A stretch of 38,718 bases of DNA from Actinomycetes bacterium (GCA_023392475.1 JAEVZA010000069.1:1-38718); one strand, 5' to 3'. Numbered from the stretch's first letter, positions 15,046-23,388 are shown. Notes: generated by a model not told the origin, from the sequence alone. Translations and numbers: made by a program.

Positions 15046-17498
15046 CACGGCGCTCCCACGGTGCTCGTGGTCGCGGCCGATGGTCCGCCGCGCACTGCGG
15101 GGGCGGCCGACCGGTCGGCCGGCGCCGATCCTCCGATGGCGGGGGCGTCGGTGCGGCCGGAGCCGCCGGCGACCTTGCGGACGGCGACGGCCGCCACCTT
15201 GAACATCGGTTGCTTCGAGACGGGATCCCAGTACGTCTCGGTCAGCTCGTTGGCCGCTCGTGGCGGGTCGTCGCGCGGCTCGTCGCCCGGTTGCCAGGAC
15301 CCGTAGTGGAAGGGCACGAACACGACGTCGGGCCGGATCCCGCTCAGGCGGGCACGGCCCACGATCGCACCCCGTGTCGATTCGACCTCGACGAGGTCAC
15401 CCTCTTCGATGCTGAGCGTCGCGGCGTTCCCCGTGTTCAGCTCCACCCACACGTCGGGCGCCGCGGCTTGCAGCTCGGGGGCGCGTCCGGTCCGGGTGCG
15501 GGTGTGGAACTGGTACACGGTGCGCCCGGTGGTGAGCAGGAGGGGGTGGTCGTCGTCGGGCAGCTCCGGCGGCGGGAGGTAGGGGGCAGCGTGCAGGAAG
15601 GCGCGGCCGCCCGGCTCCTGCGCGCGGTACTCATCTGCGGTGTGGACGCCGCCGGTGGTGAGGTCGTGGCCGTACGTCTCGCAGTAGCCGGGATCGGTGT
15701 TGAACCGCCCGTCGGTGTAGAGCCGCTCGGTGCCGTCGGGCGCCGCGTCGTTGCAGGGCCACTGGATGCCGCTGCCTTGTCGGAGCCGCTCGTAGGTGAT
15801 GCCGGTGTAGTCGCACGGCCGGCCCGCCGAGCAGGCCTTCCACGCCTCGAACGCACCCTCGGGATCCGTCCAGTGGATCAGCGGGGCGCCGTCACGGTCC
15901 CGGAAGTCCATTCGCCGGGCGTAGTCGAGGAAGATGTCGAGGTCGGTCCGTGCCTCCCCGGGCGGATCCACAGCGCGGTCGGACAGGTGGACGGTGCGAT
16001 CGACGCTGGTGAACGTGCCGGTCCGCTCACCCCACGTCGCGGCGGGCAGCACCACGTCGGCCAGCTGCGCGGTCTCCGTGAGGAAGATGTCCTGGACCAC
16101 GACGAACAGCCCGTCCGCGGACAGCACGTCGCGGATGCGGCCGAGGTCGGGCAGCGACACGGCGGGGTTGGTGCCGGAGATCCACAGCAGCTCGATGGAA
16201 CCCTGCTCCGCGTAGCGCAGGATCTGCATCGCATGGGTCGGAGGCGACCAGTGCGGGATGACGCCACGGTCGACGTTCCACAGCGCGGCCAGCTCGTCGA
16301 TGTGGTCGGGGTTGTCCCAGTTCCGCAACCCCGGGAGGTCGCCGTCGGCACCCGTCTCGCGGGTGTTCTGGGCCGTGGGCTGCCCGTTCATCTGGTAGAG
16401 CCCCGCGCCCGGACGACCGAGCATCCCTCGGAGCAGGTGGAGGTTGTTGACCTGGCAGGACGCGGCCGTCGCCTGGTTCGACTGGTAGAAGCCCTGGAGC
16501 ACCGTGGACAGCAACCGCTCGCTGGTCCCGATCAGCTCGGCCGCCGCCACGATGTCCGCCGGTGCCAAACCACAGGTCGTCGCGGCGCGGTCCACCGGCC
16601 ACTCGTCCACCGTACGGGCCAGCTCCTCGAACCCCAGGGTGTGGTCGTCGATGTAGTCCCGGTCGTACCAACCCCGCTCGATGATCACCCGGATCAGCGC
16701 GTTCATCAGCGCCTGGTTGGTGCCGTTGCGGACGGCCAGGTGCACGTCGGCCTCGCGCGTGACCGCAGTAGAGCGGGGATCGACGGCGAGCAACCGCGGT
16801 GGATCGGGGCCGCAGCGGCGATCGAGCATCCGCGCCCACAGCATCGTCTGCGTCTCGGCGACGTTGTGGCCCCAGATGGCCAGCGCGTCGCACTCGTCGA
16901 CGTCCGTGTAGGAGCCGGGCTGTCCGTCGGTGCCGAAGCTGGCCTTGAGCGCCGCCGCGGCCGTCGCCGTGCACAGGCGCGTGTTGCCGTCCATGTGCGG
17001 TGTCCCGATACCGGCCTTCCCGATGACCCCGAGCGTGTAGTAGTCCTCGAGCGCGAGCTGGCCGCTCGTGTAGAAGCCGATGCGCCCCCACCCGCCGGGA
17101 CCGCTCAGCAGCTCCCGCGACCGGGCCACGATCCGGTCCATGGCAGTGTCCCAATCGGTCTCGACCAGCTCGCCGCCTGCGCGGACGAGCGGGCGTGCCA
17201 AGCGGTCGGCCGAACCGATCGCCTCCCAGCCGTAGAGGTCCTTCGGATCCATCCGCCCGTGGTTGATGCGGTCCGTGGCGATGCCACGCACCCCCACGAC
17301 GCGGTCGCCGGACACCGCGAAGCGGTAGGCGTCACCGTTCGAGTGCAGGGTGGATGCGGTCTGGACCCAGCGCTCCACATCGGCCTCTTCCACGCCGTCG
17401 GCGAGGCGCTCGTCGACGCGCACCGGCCACGTGTCCCCCGGCCCGTACGGGGTGCGTGGACCCCACGGGTCAGCGATCCGGTCGACGACGTCGCCCAC
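15045..17498 (-). CDS. Molybdopterin oxidoreductase lacking the Fe-S ligands
   Basis: About 817 residues (839 if the GTG at 17564 is used) of the DMSO-reductase family, closest in look to NasA/NapA-type proteins. The segment NTRLCTATAAAALKASFGTDGQPGSY contains the cysteine at the Mo position. QGFYQSNQATAASCQVNNLHLLRGMLGRPGAGLYQMNGQPTAQNTRETGADGDLPG and NPAVSLPDL bind the two pterin cofactors, and the C-terminal molydopterin-binding domain includes TTGRTVYQFHTRT. At the N-terminus the usual CxxCxxxC is S-x2-H-x3-D (about residues 49-56) and the later Cys of LCxKG is Asp, so no 4Fe-4S cluster should form. The start 17498 is chosen because homologous starts lie just before DRIADPWGPRTPYGPG. It heads the operon with the helical and SatP-like genes. 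The substrate is unknown. No signal peptide is visible. Confidence 0.88.
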   Translation of the reverse strand: MGDVVDRIADPWGPRTPYGPGDTWPVRVDERLADGVEEADVERWVQTASTLHSNGDAYRFAVSGDRVVGVRGIATDRINHGRMDPKDLYGWEAIGSADRLARPLVRAGGELVETDWDTAMDRIVARSRELLSGPGGWGRIGFYTSGQLALEDYYTLGVIGKAGIGTPHMDGNTRLCTATAAAALKASFGTDGQPGSYTDVDECDALAIWGHNVAETQTMLWARMLDRRCGPDPPRLLAVDPRSTAVTREADVHLAVRNGTNQALMNALIRVIIERGWYDRDYIDDHTLGFEELARTVDEWPVDRAATTCGLAPADIVAAAELIGTSERLLSTVLQGFYQSNQATAASCQVNNLHLLRGMLGRPGAGLYQMNGQPTAQNTRETGADGDLPGLRNWDNPDHIDELAALWNVDRGVIPHWSPPTHAMQILRYAEQGSIELLWISGTNPAVSLPDLGRIRDVLSADGLFVVVQDIFLTETAQLADVVLPAATWGERTGTFTSVDRTVHLSDRAVDPPGEARTDLDIFLDYARRMDFRDRDGAPLIHWTDPEGAFEAWKACSAGRPCDYTGITYERLRQGSGIQWPCNDAAPDGTERLYTDGRFNTDPGYCETYGHDLTTGGVHTADEYRAQEPGGRAFLHAAPYLPPPELPDDDHPLLLTTGRTVYQFHTRTRTGRAPELQAAAPDVWVELNTGNAATLSIEEGDLVEVESTRGAIVGRARLSGIRPDVVFVPFHYGSWQPGDEPRDDPPRAANELTETYWDPVSKQPMFKVAAVAVRKVAGGSGRTDAPAIGGSAPADRSAAPAVRGGPSAATTSTVGAP

Positions 17499-17714
17499 GG
17501 CGCACCCGTATCCGGCTCCGACGCGGTCAGACCAGTTCGGCGCCGAAGCGGCAGCACGTACCACCGGTCCGGCAGGCGCTCGTAACGACCCCGGCCCTCA
17601 CGTCGCCTTCTGGACCATGGCGTCAAGCCGCCCGCCCCCTCCGAATAGCCGACTCTGCATCGGACCCGGGCAAGCAAACATCCGACGGAGAAGGTCGCTA
17701 CCGCCGACGCACAT

Positions 17715-17756
17715 GGGCCACTACATGCCGCCCCACCGAACGGTATGTAGTGGCCC
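17715..17756. repeat. Long inverted repeat in the sigma/oxidoreductase interval
   Basis: GGGCCACTACAT at 17715-17726 is perfectly complementary to ATGTAGTGGCCC at 17745-17756, separated by 18 bases. Twelve perfect pairs with an 18-base spacer is too widely spaced for an intrinsic terminator and suggests a protein-binding dyad or an element end. It lies 75 bases upstream of the small membrane-protein start and outside the oxidoreductase promoter. Confidence 0.6.
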
Positions 17757-17831
17757 TATCCGTCGTCTGGGACGCGGTAGAAGTCGCGCTCATGCTCGGC
17801 ATCCCAGTTCGCCGCCGATACCGTCGCCCAC

Positions 17832-18113
17832 ATGCCCGCGACGACGAACATTGCCTTCCGCCGAACCGGAAGTCGGCTGTTCCAGGCGCTCTGCGTTTCA
17901 GTGGCGCTGTTCGTCACCCTGAGCGGGCTCACCTTTGGGTCCGGCGGCACCGAAGGGCCGGGCTTCGTGCAGATCGCGATCCTGATCCCGATCAACGTGG
18001 CGCTTGTGTGGCTGTTGGTGCGCATTCTCCGCTTTGGGGACCTTCGCAACCGACTCAGGGCTGACGATCCGCAACGTCATTCGAGGTGGTGTCGGCGTCC
18101 ATGTCGGTCTTGA
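17832..18113 (+). CDS. Small two-helix membrane protein
   Basis: A 93-residue frame with two clear membrane segments, LFQALCVSVALFVTLSGLTFG (about residues 16-36) and VQIAILIPINVALVWLLVRILRFG (about 46-69), then a basic C-terminal tail. The last 20 codons lie opposite the end of the decayed sigma gene, so the true end may have been extended by mutation. No ribosome site is obvious. A large 12+12 inverted repeat lies upstream. No family is recognised; it could be a small membrane regulator or relic. The membrane pattern is convincing enough for a modest confidence. Confidence 0.5.
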   Translation: MPATTNIAFRRTGSRLFQALCVSVALFVTLSGLTFGSGGTEGPGFVQIAILIPINVALVWLLVRILRFGDLRNRLRADDPQRHSRWCRRPCRS

Positions 18114-18877
18114 TCTTGGCGGTTGCGGTGCGGATGAGGCGTGAGACGTAGGACCGGGAGATGCCGAGGCGTTCACCGATCTCGGGTTGGGTGAGCTCGT
18201 CGATGAACCGGAGCCGGAGCACTTCGCCCTCGCGGCCATCGAGTGTGGCCGGGGCGTGTCGGAGATCGGTGTGGCCTTCGAAGGCGTCGAAGCCGCAGTC
18301 GACGCTGTGAGCTCGGGACGGACTGTTGTGGTGTCGCCGGGGTTGCGGCGTGCTTCGAGCGGGGCGGCGTCTCGTGCGCCGCCCGCTTCCAGTGCGTCGA
18401 GGACCTCGTCGCTGGACAGGTCGCAGTGATCCGCGATCTCGGTAACCGTGGCAGACCCAGCGTTTGGGCGAGCTCCTCTCTGGCCCGGCACAGGCGGAGG
18501 TAGTGCTCCTGTCGGGTGCGGGGTGGTTGAACCGACCAGGAGCGGTCTCGGAGCTAACGCTTGAGCTCACCGTCGATGGTTCTGCGAGCGAACGTCTTGA
18601 ACGACGCGCCCTTGCCCGGTCGGTAGCGTGCAGCGGCGTTGACGATCGCCATCAGCGCGACCTGTCGGAGGTCGTCGGCCAAGGACGGGTTGCGGCGGGC
18701 GAACCGACTGATGGTGAACCGCGACACCTCGAGGTGCGCCTCGACGACCTGGTTGCGGGCCCGCCGATCGCCCATCGTCCGGTAGAGGGACAGCAGCTCC
18801 TCGATCCGCGCGTCGTCCATCAGATCGCCCACCGCGTCCCTCCCGCTCTCACGACGACGCGCAAGGACGCTCTTCAC
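18055..18877 (-). pseudogene. SigB/SigF-family sigma factor, broken by a stop and frameshifts
   Basis: Region 2 is intact in one phase: LLSLYRTMGDRRARNQVVEAHLEVSRFTISRFARRNPSLADDLRQVALMAIVNAAARYRPGKGASFKTFARRTIDGELKR, then TAG at 18554-18556. The same phase continues past the stop with LRDRSWSVQPPR and ARE-ELAQTLG. Region 3 is in a second phase (ATVTEIADHCDLSSDEVLDALEAGGARDAAPLEA), and region 4 in a third (TLDGREGEVLRLRF, LTQPEIGERLGISRSYVSRLIRTATAKIK). One nonsense change plus two shifts show loss of function. In the family these sigmas are held by an RsbW-type anti-sigma and released by STAS proteins. It lies 46 bases downstream of the STAS gene, same strand. Confidence 0.9.
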
Positions 18878-18923
18878 AGCCGCCGCTCGGGTCCCGTGAG
18901 CCGTCGCTGCGGCGCCCGGGGCG

Positions 18924-19241
18924 TCAGTCCGTCCCCGAGGTCGCTGAGGTGACGATGTCGAACCGGTCAGCCGACTCGGTCAACTCGAGCACTCGCCGTA
19001 GCGCGAGCGACAGACCTTGGAGCCGCACCGGTTGCACACGGCCGGATTCGAAGAACCCCTGCAGGCCGGCGCAGTCACAGAACCCGATGCCCGACGCATC
19101 GATGATCACCTCTGGCTGCCCGGGTTCACGCGCGTCTTGCAGCGACGCAGCCAGCTTCGGTGCCGACGCCAGATCCAAGTCACCAGCGACGGTCAGAACA
19201 ACGGCGTCGTCAACGACGAGCCCTTCAATGGTGAAGTCCAT
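18924..19241 (-). CDS. STAS anti-sigma-factor antagonist-like protein with Cys at the phospho-site
   Basis: A 105-residue single-domain STAS protein of the SpoIIAA/RsbV type. The strand-helix order is right: VLTVAGDLDLASAPKL, then EVIIDASGIGFCDCAGLQGF. In antagonists the residue after the Asp of this loop is the serine that the RsbW-type kinase phosphorylates; here it is Cys57. The downstream STAS gene at 31830 has Ser at the equivalent position, so the comparison is direct. A Cys cannot be phosphorylated by the same chemistry, so this protein may be a constitutive antagonist or a redox-sensitive variant. The ATG at 19241 has AGAGGG about 8 bases upstream. It is followed by the dead sigma gene, so its target may be another sigma. 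Confidence 0.88.
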   Translation of the reverse strand: MDFTIEGLVVDDAVVLTVAGDLDLASAPKLAASLQDAREPGQPEVIIDASGIGFCDCAGLQGFFESGRVQPVRLQGLSLALRRVLELTESADRFDIVTSATSGTD

Positions 19242-19545
19242 GTCGATCCCTCTTGCGTGCGGTGGCGCATCTCGGCAAAGAAGGAAGCGGTGCCACGAAT
19301 CGGACCCGCCGAGGACGTCGTTCCGTGACGTTCCCCAAACGCCACGACACCCACCCGGACGCGGTACCGGGTGACTACGAGCAAACCTAAGACGAAGAAC
19401 CGCTTCTGTCACCAGCACCGATGAGGGGCTCTCCAGTACCCCGGCCGACTCCCGATCAAGACGGGTTGCGTGCTTCCCTCGGCGCACTGCGATGTGTCCG
19501 GGTGGCGAGGAGGTGATCGGCGACCGAAGCCCGGATGCCGCCGGG
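19242..19545. other. Promoter-bearing interval upstream of the STAS gene
   Basis: About 300 bases with no credible gene. It should contain the STAS promoter. On the minus strand GGTTT is followed 13 bases later by CGGTAC (19387 to 19364), a rough likeness of SigB/SigF-type elements (GTTT...GGGTA), but spacing and -10 are off. No terminator was seen for the upstream small gene. Confidence 0.35.
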
Positions 19546-19830
19546 TCAGGGAGTGGTGGCCTCGCTCGGATCCTCGCCGTCGAGGTCTCTGGGGAACGGC
19601 TGTGGGTGCATGCGCAGCGGGGACGGATCTCCTTCGTAGGGCATTGCCCGGTCGACGTCGCCCCGCTCTCCGTCGTCTGGTGGTGACGACGAACCCGGGG
19701 GCAGCGATCGCGTCTCGTCCGCGTCGCTCTGCGCCGGGCCCTCGGCGGGAGAGCCGGAACGGTGTGCCTGGTAGGGACGAGGGTCGGTGATGTCGTCGAG
19801 GTCCTCCTGGCCGGGCTCCCCGGTCGCCAT
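19546..19830 (-). CDS. Small acidic disordered protein
   Basis: A 94-residue protein rich in Asp, Glu, Pro, Ser and Gly with no hydrophobic core (for instance GEPGQEDLDDITDPRPYQ near the start and FPRDLDGEDPSEATTP at the end). It is probably unfolded. The ribosome site is excellent: a run GGAGGAGGG (19832-19840) directly before the ATG. Codon use is biased as in neighbouring genes, which supports real coding. No family is recognised. It lies in the partner-switching island, upstream of the STAS gene and on the same strand. It may be a stress-induced general protein, but nothing proves this. Confidence 0.6.
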   Translation of the reverse strand: MATGEPGQEDLDDITDPRPYQAHRSGSPAEGPAQSDADETRSLPPGSSSPPDDGERGDVDRAMPYEGDPSPLRMHPQPFPRDLDGEDPSEATTP

Positions 19831-20158
19831 ACCCTCCTCCGCTCACCATGCGATCCGTGACAAGCCGCCGCAGCCGTACAGCGGTCCTGTCGGCAGAATC
19901 CGGGTTCTCGACCTCAACGGCTTCGACGCCGCCCCCACGAGCACTGGGACACCGAGGTGGACAACGACCGCTGCCGCAGCCCGTCGATCCCTCTCACATC
20001 TCGCCGCACGCTGCACGCTGGAGCGCACTGAGGCTCGCAGCCACGTCGGCTGGCACTCGGCGGTGGACTCTGCCGTCGGCCACGAGGATCGCGACCTCGT
20101 CCTGGGCGGGTTCCCGTGCACGTGCAGGGAGTCGTGAGAGGAGAGCTGAACGACGGAC
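19831..20158. other. Interval between PP2C gene and small acidic gene
   Basis: No gene with a start codon. On the minus strand a short codon-biased frame follows directly after the phosphatase stop (DEVAILVADGRVHRRVPADV region, about 20050-20110), but it has no start and ends quickly, so it may be the worn end of an older gene. The promoter and ribosome site of the acidic gene lie at the left end. Confidence 0.35.
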
Positions 20159-22402
20159 TCAGGTCAGGGGCGCTCGAACCGCGATGACGGCGATGTCGTC
20201 GGGCCGATCCTTCAGATCGACCTGTTCTGCGAGCGCCCGTTCGACCCGATCGCAGACCTCTTCGGAGGTTCGGCTTCCGATGACCGCGCGTGCGATGAGC
20301 TGGGAGACGTCGGCGGATGTGAGCAGATCGGGCGGTGGAAGGTCGCTGATCCCGTCGGTGTAGAGCACCAGGGTGTCGCCTGGTCCCAGCGGCACGTGCG
20401 TGGGTGTCGTGGTCACGTCGGACAGGCAACCGAGGAGCTGTCCGGGTGTGCCGACGGGTTGTGCGCGGTTGTCGGCTGTCACGAGGATCGGCTGTGGGTG
20501 TCCGGCGAGGGTGATGACGAGTTCGAAGCCGACGGCGGACGTGTGGATGTCGACGATCGCGGCCGTGAGGAACGATGTAGTGCTCACGGCGCGCATCGCG
20601 TCGTTGATGCGTCGGCACACCTCGGCCGGTTCGTCGCCGTGCCATGCGGCGTCCCGGAGGGTGTGACGGGCGAGCCCCGTGAGCGAGGCCGCCTCGGGGC
20701 CCTTGCCGCACACGTCGCCGATGACCGCAGTCCATCGATCGTGCCCGACGGGGAAGACGTCGTAGAAGTCGCCCCCGACCTCGATGCCTTCGCCTGCCGC
20801 CCAGTAGCGCACCGCCACATCGAGCCGGGGAATGACCGGGAGTTCCGCCGGCAGCAGGCTCGCTTGAAGTGTCTGGGCGATCTGGCGTTGGTGATCGCTC
20901 AACCGTCGGTTCTCGATGCTGGCCGCGACGCGACCGGCGACAGCTCGGGCCAGATCGAGGTCCTCGGTGGTGTAGTGGCGTCCGTCGGACGTGGTCGCGA
21001 ACGTGATACCGCCCAGGATGCGGCCCAGCTTGATGAGCGGAACGGTGATGGTGCTGCGGAGCCGCAGCCGGTCGAGCACCCCACGCAGCTCATCGGTGGC
21101 CTCGGAGTCGTACCCGGCCTCGACCAGGACATCATCGATGATGTTGGAGGTGATCTCTGGGTAGAACTCCGTCTCGCCCGTGCGGATGACGTGCGCGATG
21201 CCGTTCGGTGCGTCGGGGTCGTAGGGAAATCGGTCGTTCAGCGACTCGATCCACGCGACGAGGTCCGGGTCGACGTGGTAGGTGACGATCTGCGGATCTG
21301 CGTCACCGGGCCCGTCGACCAGGTGGACCGAGCACCAGTCCCCGAGTCGAGGCACCGCCGCCCGCACGAAGCGGTGCACGACCTCGTCGACGGAACGGGC
21401 ATCCGCCACTGCGTCGTTGACCGCAGCGAGGAACTCGAACCGCTCCCGGTTCACCGCCTCCTGTGCCGCGAGGGCTCGCGCAGTGCAAGCCGCCTCCTCG
21501 GCGGCTTCGCGCTGCTGGACCTGCTCGGTGATGTCCATGGAGCAGCCGATCACCCGGATGACCTCGTCGCGATCATCGACGACCGCCTGGCCCGAGTCCT
21601 GGAGCCATCGGATCGTGCCGTCGGCGAACTGCACCCGGTGCTCCAACCGGTAGGCGCTGCGGTCCTCCACTGCGCGCTGCGCGACGGCGAGCACGTCGGC
21701 TCGGTCCTCCGCCAGGACCGCCTCGAACGCTCCTTCGAAGGTCCCGTCGAAGGAGCCGGCCGGAAGGCCGTAGAGCTCCTCCATCCGTGCGTCCCACGAC
21801 ACCGTGTTCGACGCGAGCTCCCAGTTCCACGTGCCGAGCTCGGCCGCTTCGAGCGCGAGGCGCAACCGCTCGGCCAGCCGTTCACGGTCTGCTTCGACCG
21901 CGCGGAGGCGACTCAGATCCTCGGATGCGTCGAGGAGCCACCGGATCGCGCCACCGTCGTCGCGGATCGGCCGTGTGAAGGAGATCACCTCGACCACGTG
22001 GCCGTCCCGGTGTCGCACGGACCGCTCCTGATGAGACGGCTCGGCAGCGACGGTCATGTCGGTGGTGCGGGCATCGGCACCGTCCGCCGCCTCGACCAGC
22101 GGCAGCAGCTCGACGATCGACCGACCGACCGCTTCGTCCTCGGTCCACCCGTACAGACGTTCCGCCTGCAGGTTCCACAGGGCCACCCGCGACGACGGGT
22201 CCGTGACCACGACGGCGCGCGGCAGCGAATCGATGACCGTGCGCAACGGCAACGCTTCGGTCGGCGTTCCCGGTTCGCCCTCGCCGTGAGCCCGTCCCCT
22301 GATGAGGCGCACTCTAGGCCCGCCGGACGTTTCCTTTCCGGCTCCTGGGCCATCACGTGCTTGCCGATCGCGCGTGCGCCCTCGCAACCTGCCACGTGTC
22401 AC
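20159..22402 (-). CDS. PAS-PAS-GAF-PP2C (SpoIIE-type) serine phosphatase
   Basis: A 747-residue soluble signal protein. Two PAS domains come first (about residues 53-165, with VVVTDPSSRVALWNLQAERLYGW, and about 180-290, with YRLEHRVQFADGTIRWLQDSG and ITEQ). A GAF domain follows (about 320-490), then a SpoIIE/RsbU PP2C domain (about 510-745). Metal-binding aspartates are seen in GGDFYDVF, GDVCGKGPEAA, LYTDGISD and RPDDIAV. In the partner-switching pathway it would dephosphorylate a STAS antagonist to free an RsbW-type anti-sigma. The GTG at 22402 overlaps the upstream kinase stop by 4 bases (GTGA), giving an unambiguous start and coupling. The input is unknown: GAF and PAS suggest a small ligand or redox or light cue. 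Confidence 0.93.
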   Translation of the reverse strand: MTRGRLRGRTRDRQARDGPGAGKETSGGPRVRLIRGRAHGEGEPGTPTEALPLRTVIDSLPRAVVVTDPSSRVALWNLQAERLYGWTEDEAVGRSIVELLPLVEAADGADARTTDMTVAAEPSHQERSVRHRDGHVVEVISFTRPIRDDGGAIRWLLDASEDLSRLRAVEADRERLAERLRLALEAAELGTWNWELASNTVSWDARMEELYGLPAGSFDGTFEGAFEAVLAEDRADVLAVAQRAVEDRSAYRLEHRVQFADGTIRWLQDSGQAVVDDRDEVIRVIGCSMDITEQVQQREAAEEAACTARALAAQEAVNRERFEFLAAVNDAVADARSVDEVVHRFVRAAVPRLGDWCSVHLVDGPGDADPQIVTYHVDPDLVAWIESLNDRFPYDPDAPNGIAHVIRTGETEFYPEITSNIIDDVLVEAGYDSEATDELRGVLDRLRLRSTITVPLIKLGRILGGITFATTSDGRHYTTEDLDLARAVAGRVAASIENRRLSDHQRQIAQTLQASLLPAELPVIPRLDVAVRYWAAGEGIEVGGDFYDVFPVGHDRWTAVIGDVCGKGPEAASLTGLARHTLRDAAWHGDEPAEVCRRINDAMRAVSTTSFLTAAIVDIHTSAVGFELVITLAGHPQPILVTADNRAQPVGTPGQLLGCLSDVTTTPTHVPLGPGDTLVLYTDGISDLPPPDLLTSADVSQLIARAVIGSRTSEEVCDRVERALAEQVDLKDRPDDIAVIAVRAPLT

Positions 22403-22851
22403 CGAGGTGTCCCGAGGCCCGTCTCCTCGCCGATGTCCGGCTGGAGATCGAACCAGACGGTCTTGCCTACCTCGAACTCATCTGGCTCGCCTCGCACGGT
22501 CCGGGTCGGGCGTGTCGTAGTCCCCCACCGGTAGGCGGTGAGGGCGACGATCCCGAGGCCGCTGGTGGGCGGCCCGGCGGGCGGCAGTCGAACATCGCTG
22601 CGGTCGTCGACCTCGACGTGGACGTCCTGCGGTCCGACGTAGATCCGGAGGCCACAGCACCCGCCCGCATGCGTGATCGCGTTGGTGACCAGTTCGTTCG
22701 TTGCCGTCACCACGCGCCACCGGGTTGGCTCCGACAGCCCGGGCAGGCGCAGATCGATCATGTGCCGGATGTCGGCGAGCTGCCTGGCCTGAAGCACCGC
22801 TTCGAGAGCCACCGCTAACTGCCCGCCATCGTGATCAGCCACCTCCTCCAC
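22399..22851 (-). CDS. RsbW-like anti-sigma/STAS kinase (HATPase_c_2)
   Basis: A 150-residue ATPase of the GHKL type. The N-box is TNELVTNAITHAG (Asn52 and Asn57), the G1 region is VEVDDRSDVRLPP and the G2 lid is TSGLGIVALTAYRWG. These are the motifs of RsbW/SpoIIAB-type serine kinases and anti-sigma factors. It would bind a sigma factor and phosphorylate STAS proteins on the serine after Asp. It overlaps the phosphatase gene by 4 bases and lies on the same strand, forming a kinase-phosphatase pair. The 5' end overlaps the tail of the broken channel gene by 37 bases. The first GTG (22851) is taken; a GTG at 22842 with GGAGGAG close upstream is a near rival. The nearby sigma gene is dead. Confidence 0.9.
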   Translation of the reverse strand: MEEVADHDGGQLAVALEAVLQARQLADIRHMIDLRLPGLSEPTRWRVVTATNELVTNAITHAGGCCGLRIYVGPQDVHVEVDDRSDVRLPPAGPPTSGLGIVALTAYRWGTTTRPTRTVRGEPDEFEVGKTVWFDLQPDIGEETGLGTPR

Positions 22852-23388
22852 CTACCCGCCCCTCTAGGAACCGGAAAGTCAGTCGAGTCAAGGTCGTGGA
22901 CCAGACGGAGGGCGCGTGCATCCGATCGCTGCGATCCGGCGCGCTCTCGTCGGCAGTAGCGGTCGAGGCCGAAGAACATGAGCTGGATCGCGAGCAGGGT
23001 CATGCCGTACACCACGGTTGCGACCCGCTCCGGCGACACGCTCCCGTGCAGGCTCCGAGAGGCGAGTCTCGTCGGGTACGGGAGGAAGGCGACGAGCAGG
23101 AGGAACAGCAGGTTCAATCGCAGGAAGATGGTGTCGATGTGGTCGAGTCGGTCGGTGAGCGCGTTGTGGTCGATCCACGCAACGCCGATTGTGAGGAAGC
23201 TCACCCCGTAGGCGAGGTACGACGGCCACCCCTCGAGGAACTGGTGGAGCGGCGTCCCCGGTGGCGTGGACCGCCAGGTCCAGCACGAGGAGCGTGATCG
23301 CGATGGCAATGACGCCGTCGGAGAACGCTTCGACCCGCGTCTTCGACAGCTCACGGACGCTGCGTCGTTCGCTGCTCTCCTGGGGCAT
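22815..23388 (-). pseudogene. TMEM175-like K+ channel gene, frameshifted and truncated
   Basis: The start MPQESSERRSVRELSKTRVEAFSDGVIAIAITLLVLDLAVHATG is a typical TMEM175 (DUF1211) first repeat, with the RxxxFSDG motif and the gate-lining IAIAITLL. At about 23250-23265 the phase changes and continues FLEGWPSYLAYGVSFLTIGVAWIDHNALTDRLDHIDTIFLRLNLLFLLLVAFLPYPTRL. The rest ends after MFFGLDRYCRRER with an unrelated basic tail that runs 37 bases into the RsbW-like gene. About four of six membrane helices are left. In bacteria these proteins are K+-selective leak channels. The gene is disrupted unless one base was mis-called. The ATG at 23388 has GAGGG 8 bases upstream. Confidence 0.8.

Noticed and set aside
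14886..17585. An 899-codon plus-strand frame opposite the molybdopterin oxidoreductase
   Set aside because: It is composed of low-complexity VDEVRG-type residues, typical of an antisense shadow in GC-rich DNA; the minus-strand gene has clear motifs.
19364..19387. SigB/SigF-like promoter (GGTTT then CGGTAC) before the Cys57 STAS gene
   Set aside because: The spacing of 13 is short and the -10 departs from GGGTA, so it was not listed as a feature.
20396..22534. A 712-codon plus-strand frame opposite the PP2C phosphatase
   Set aside because: Antisense shadow of a gene with intact catalytic motifs; no family or membrane pattern.
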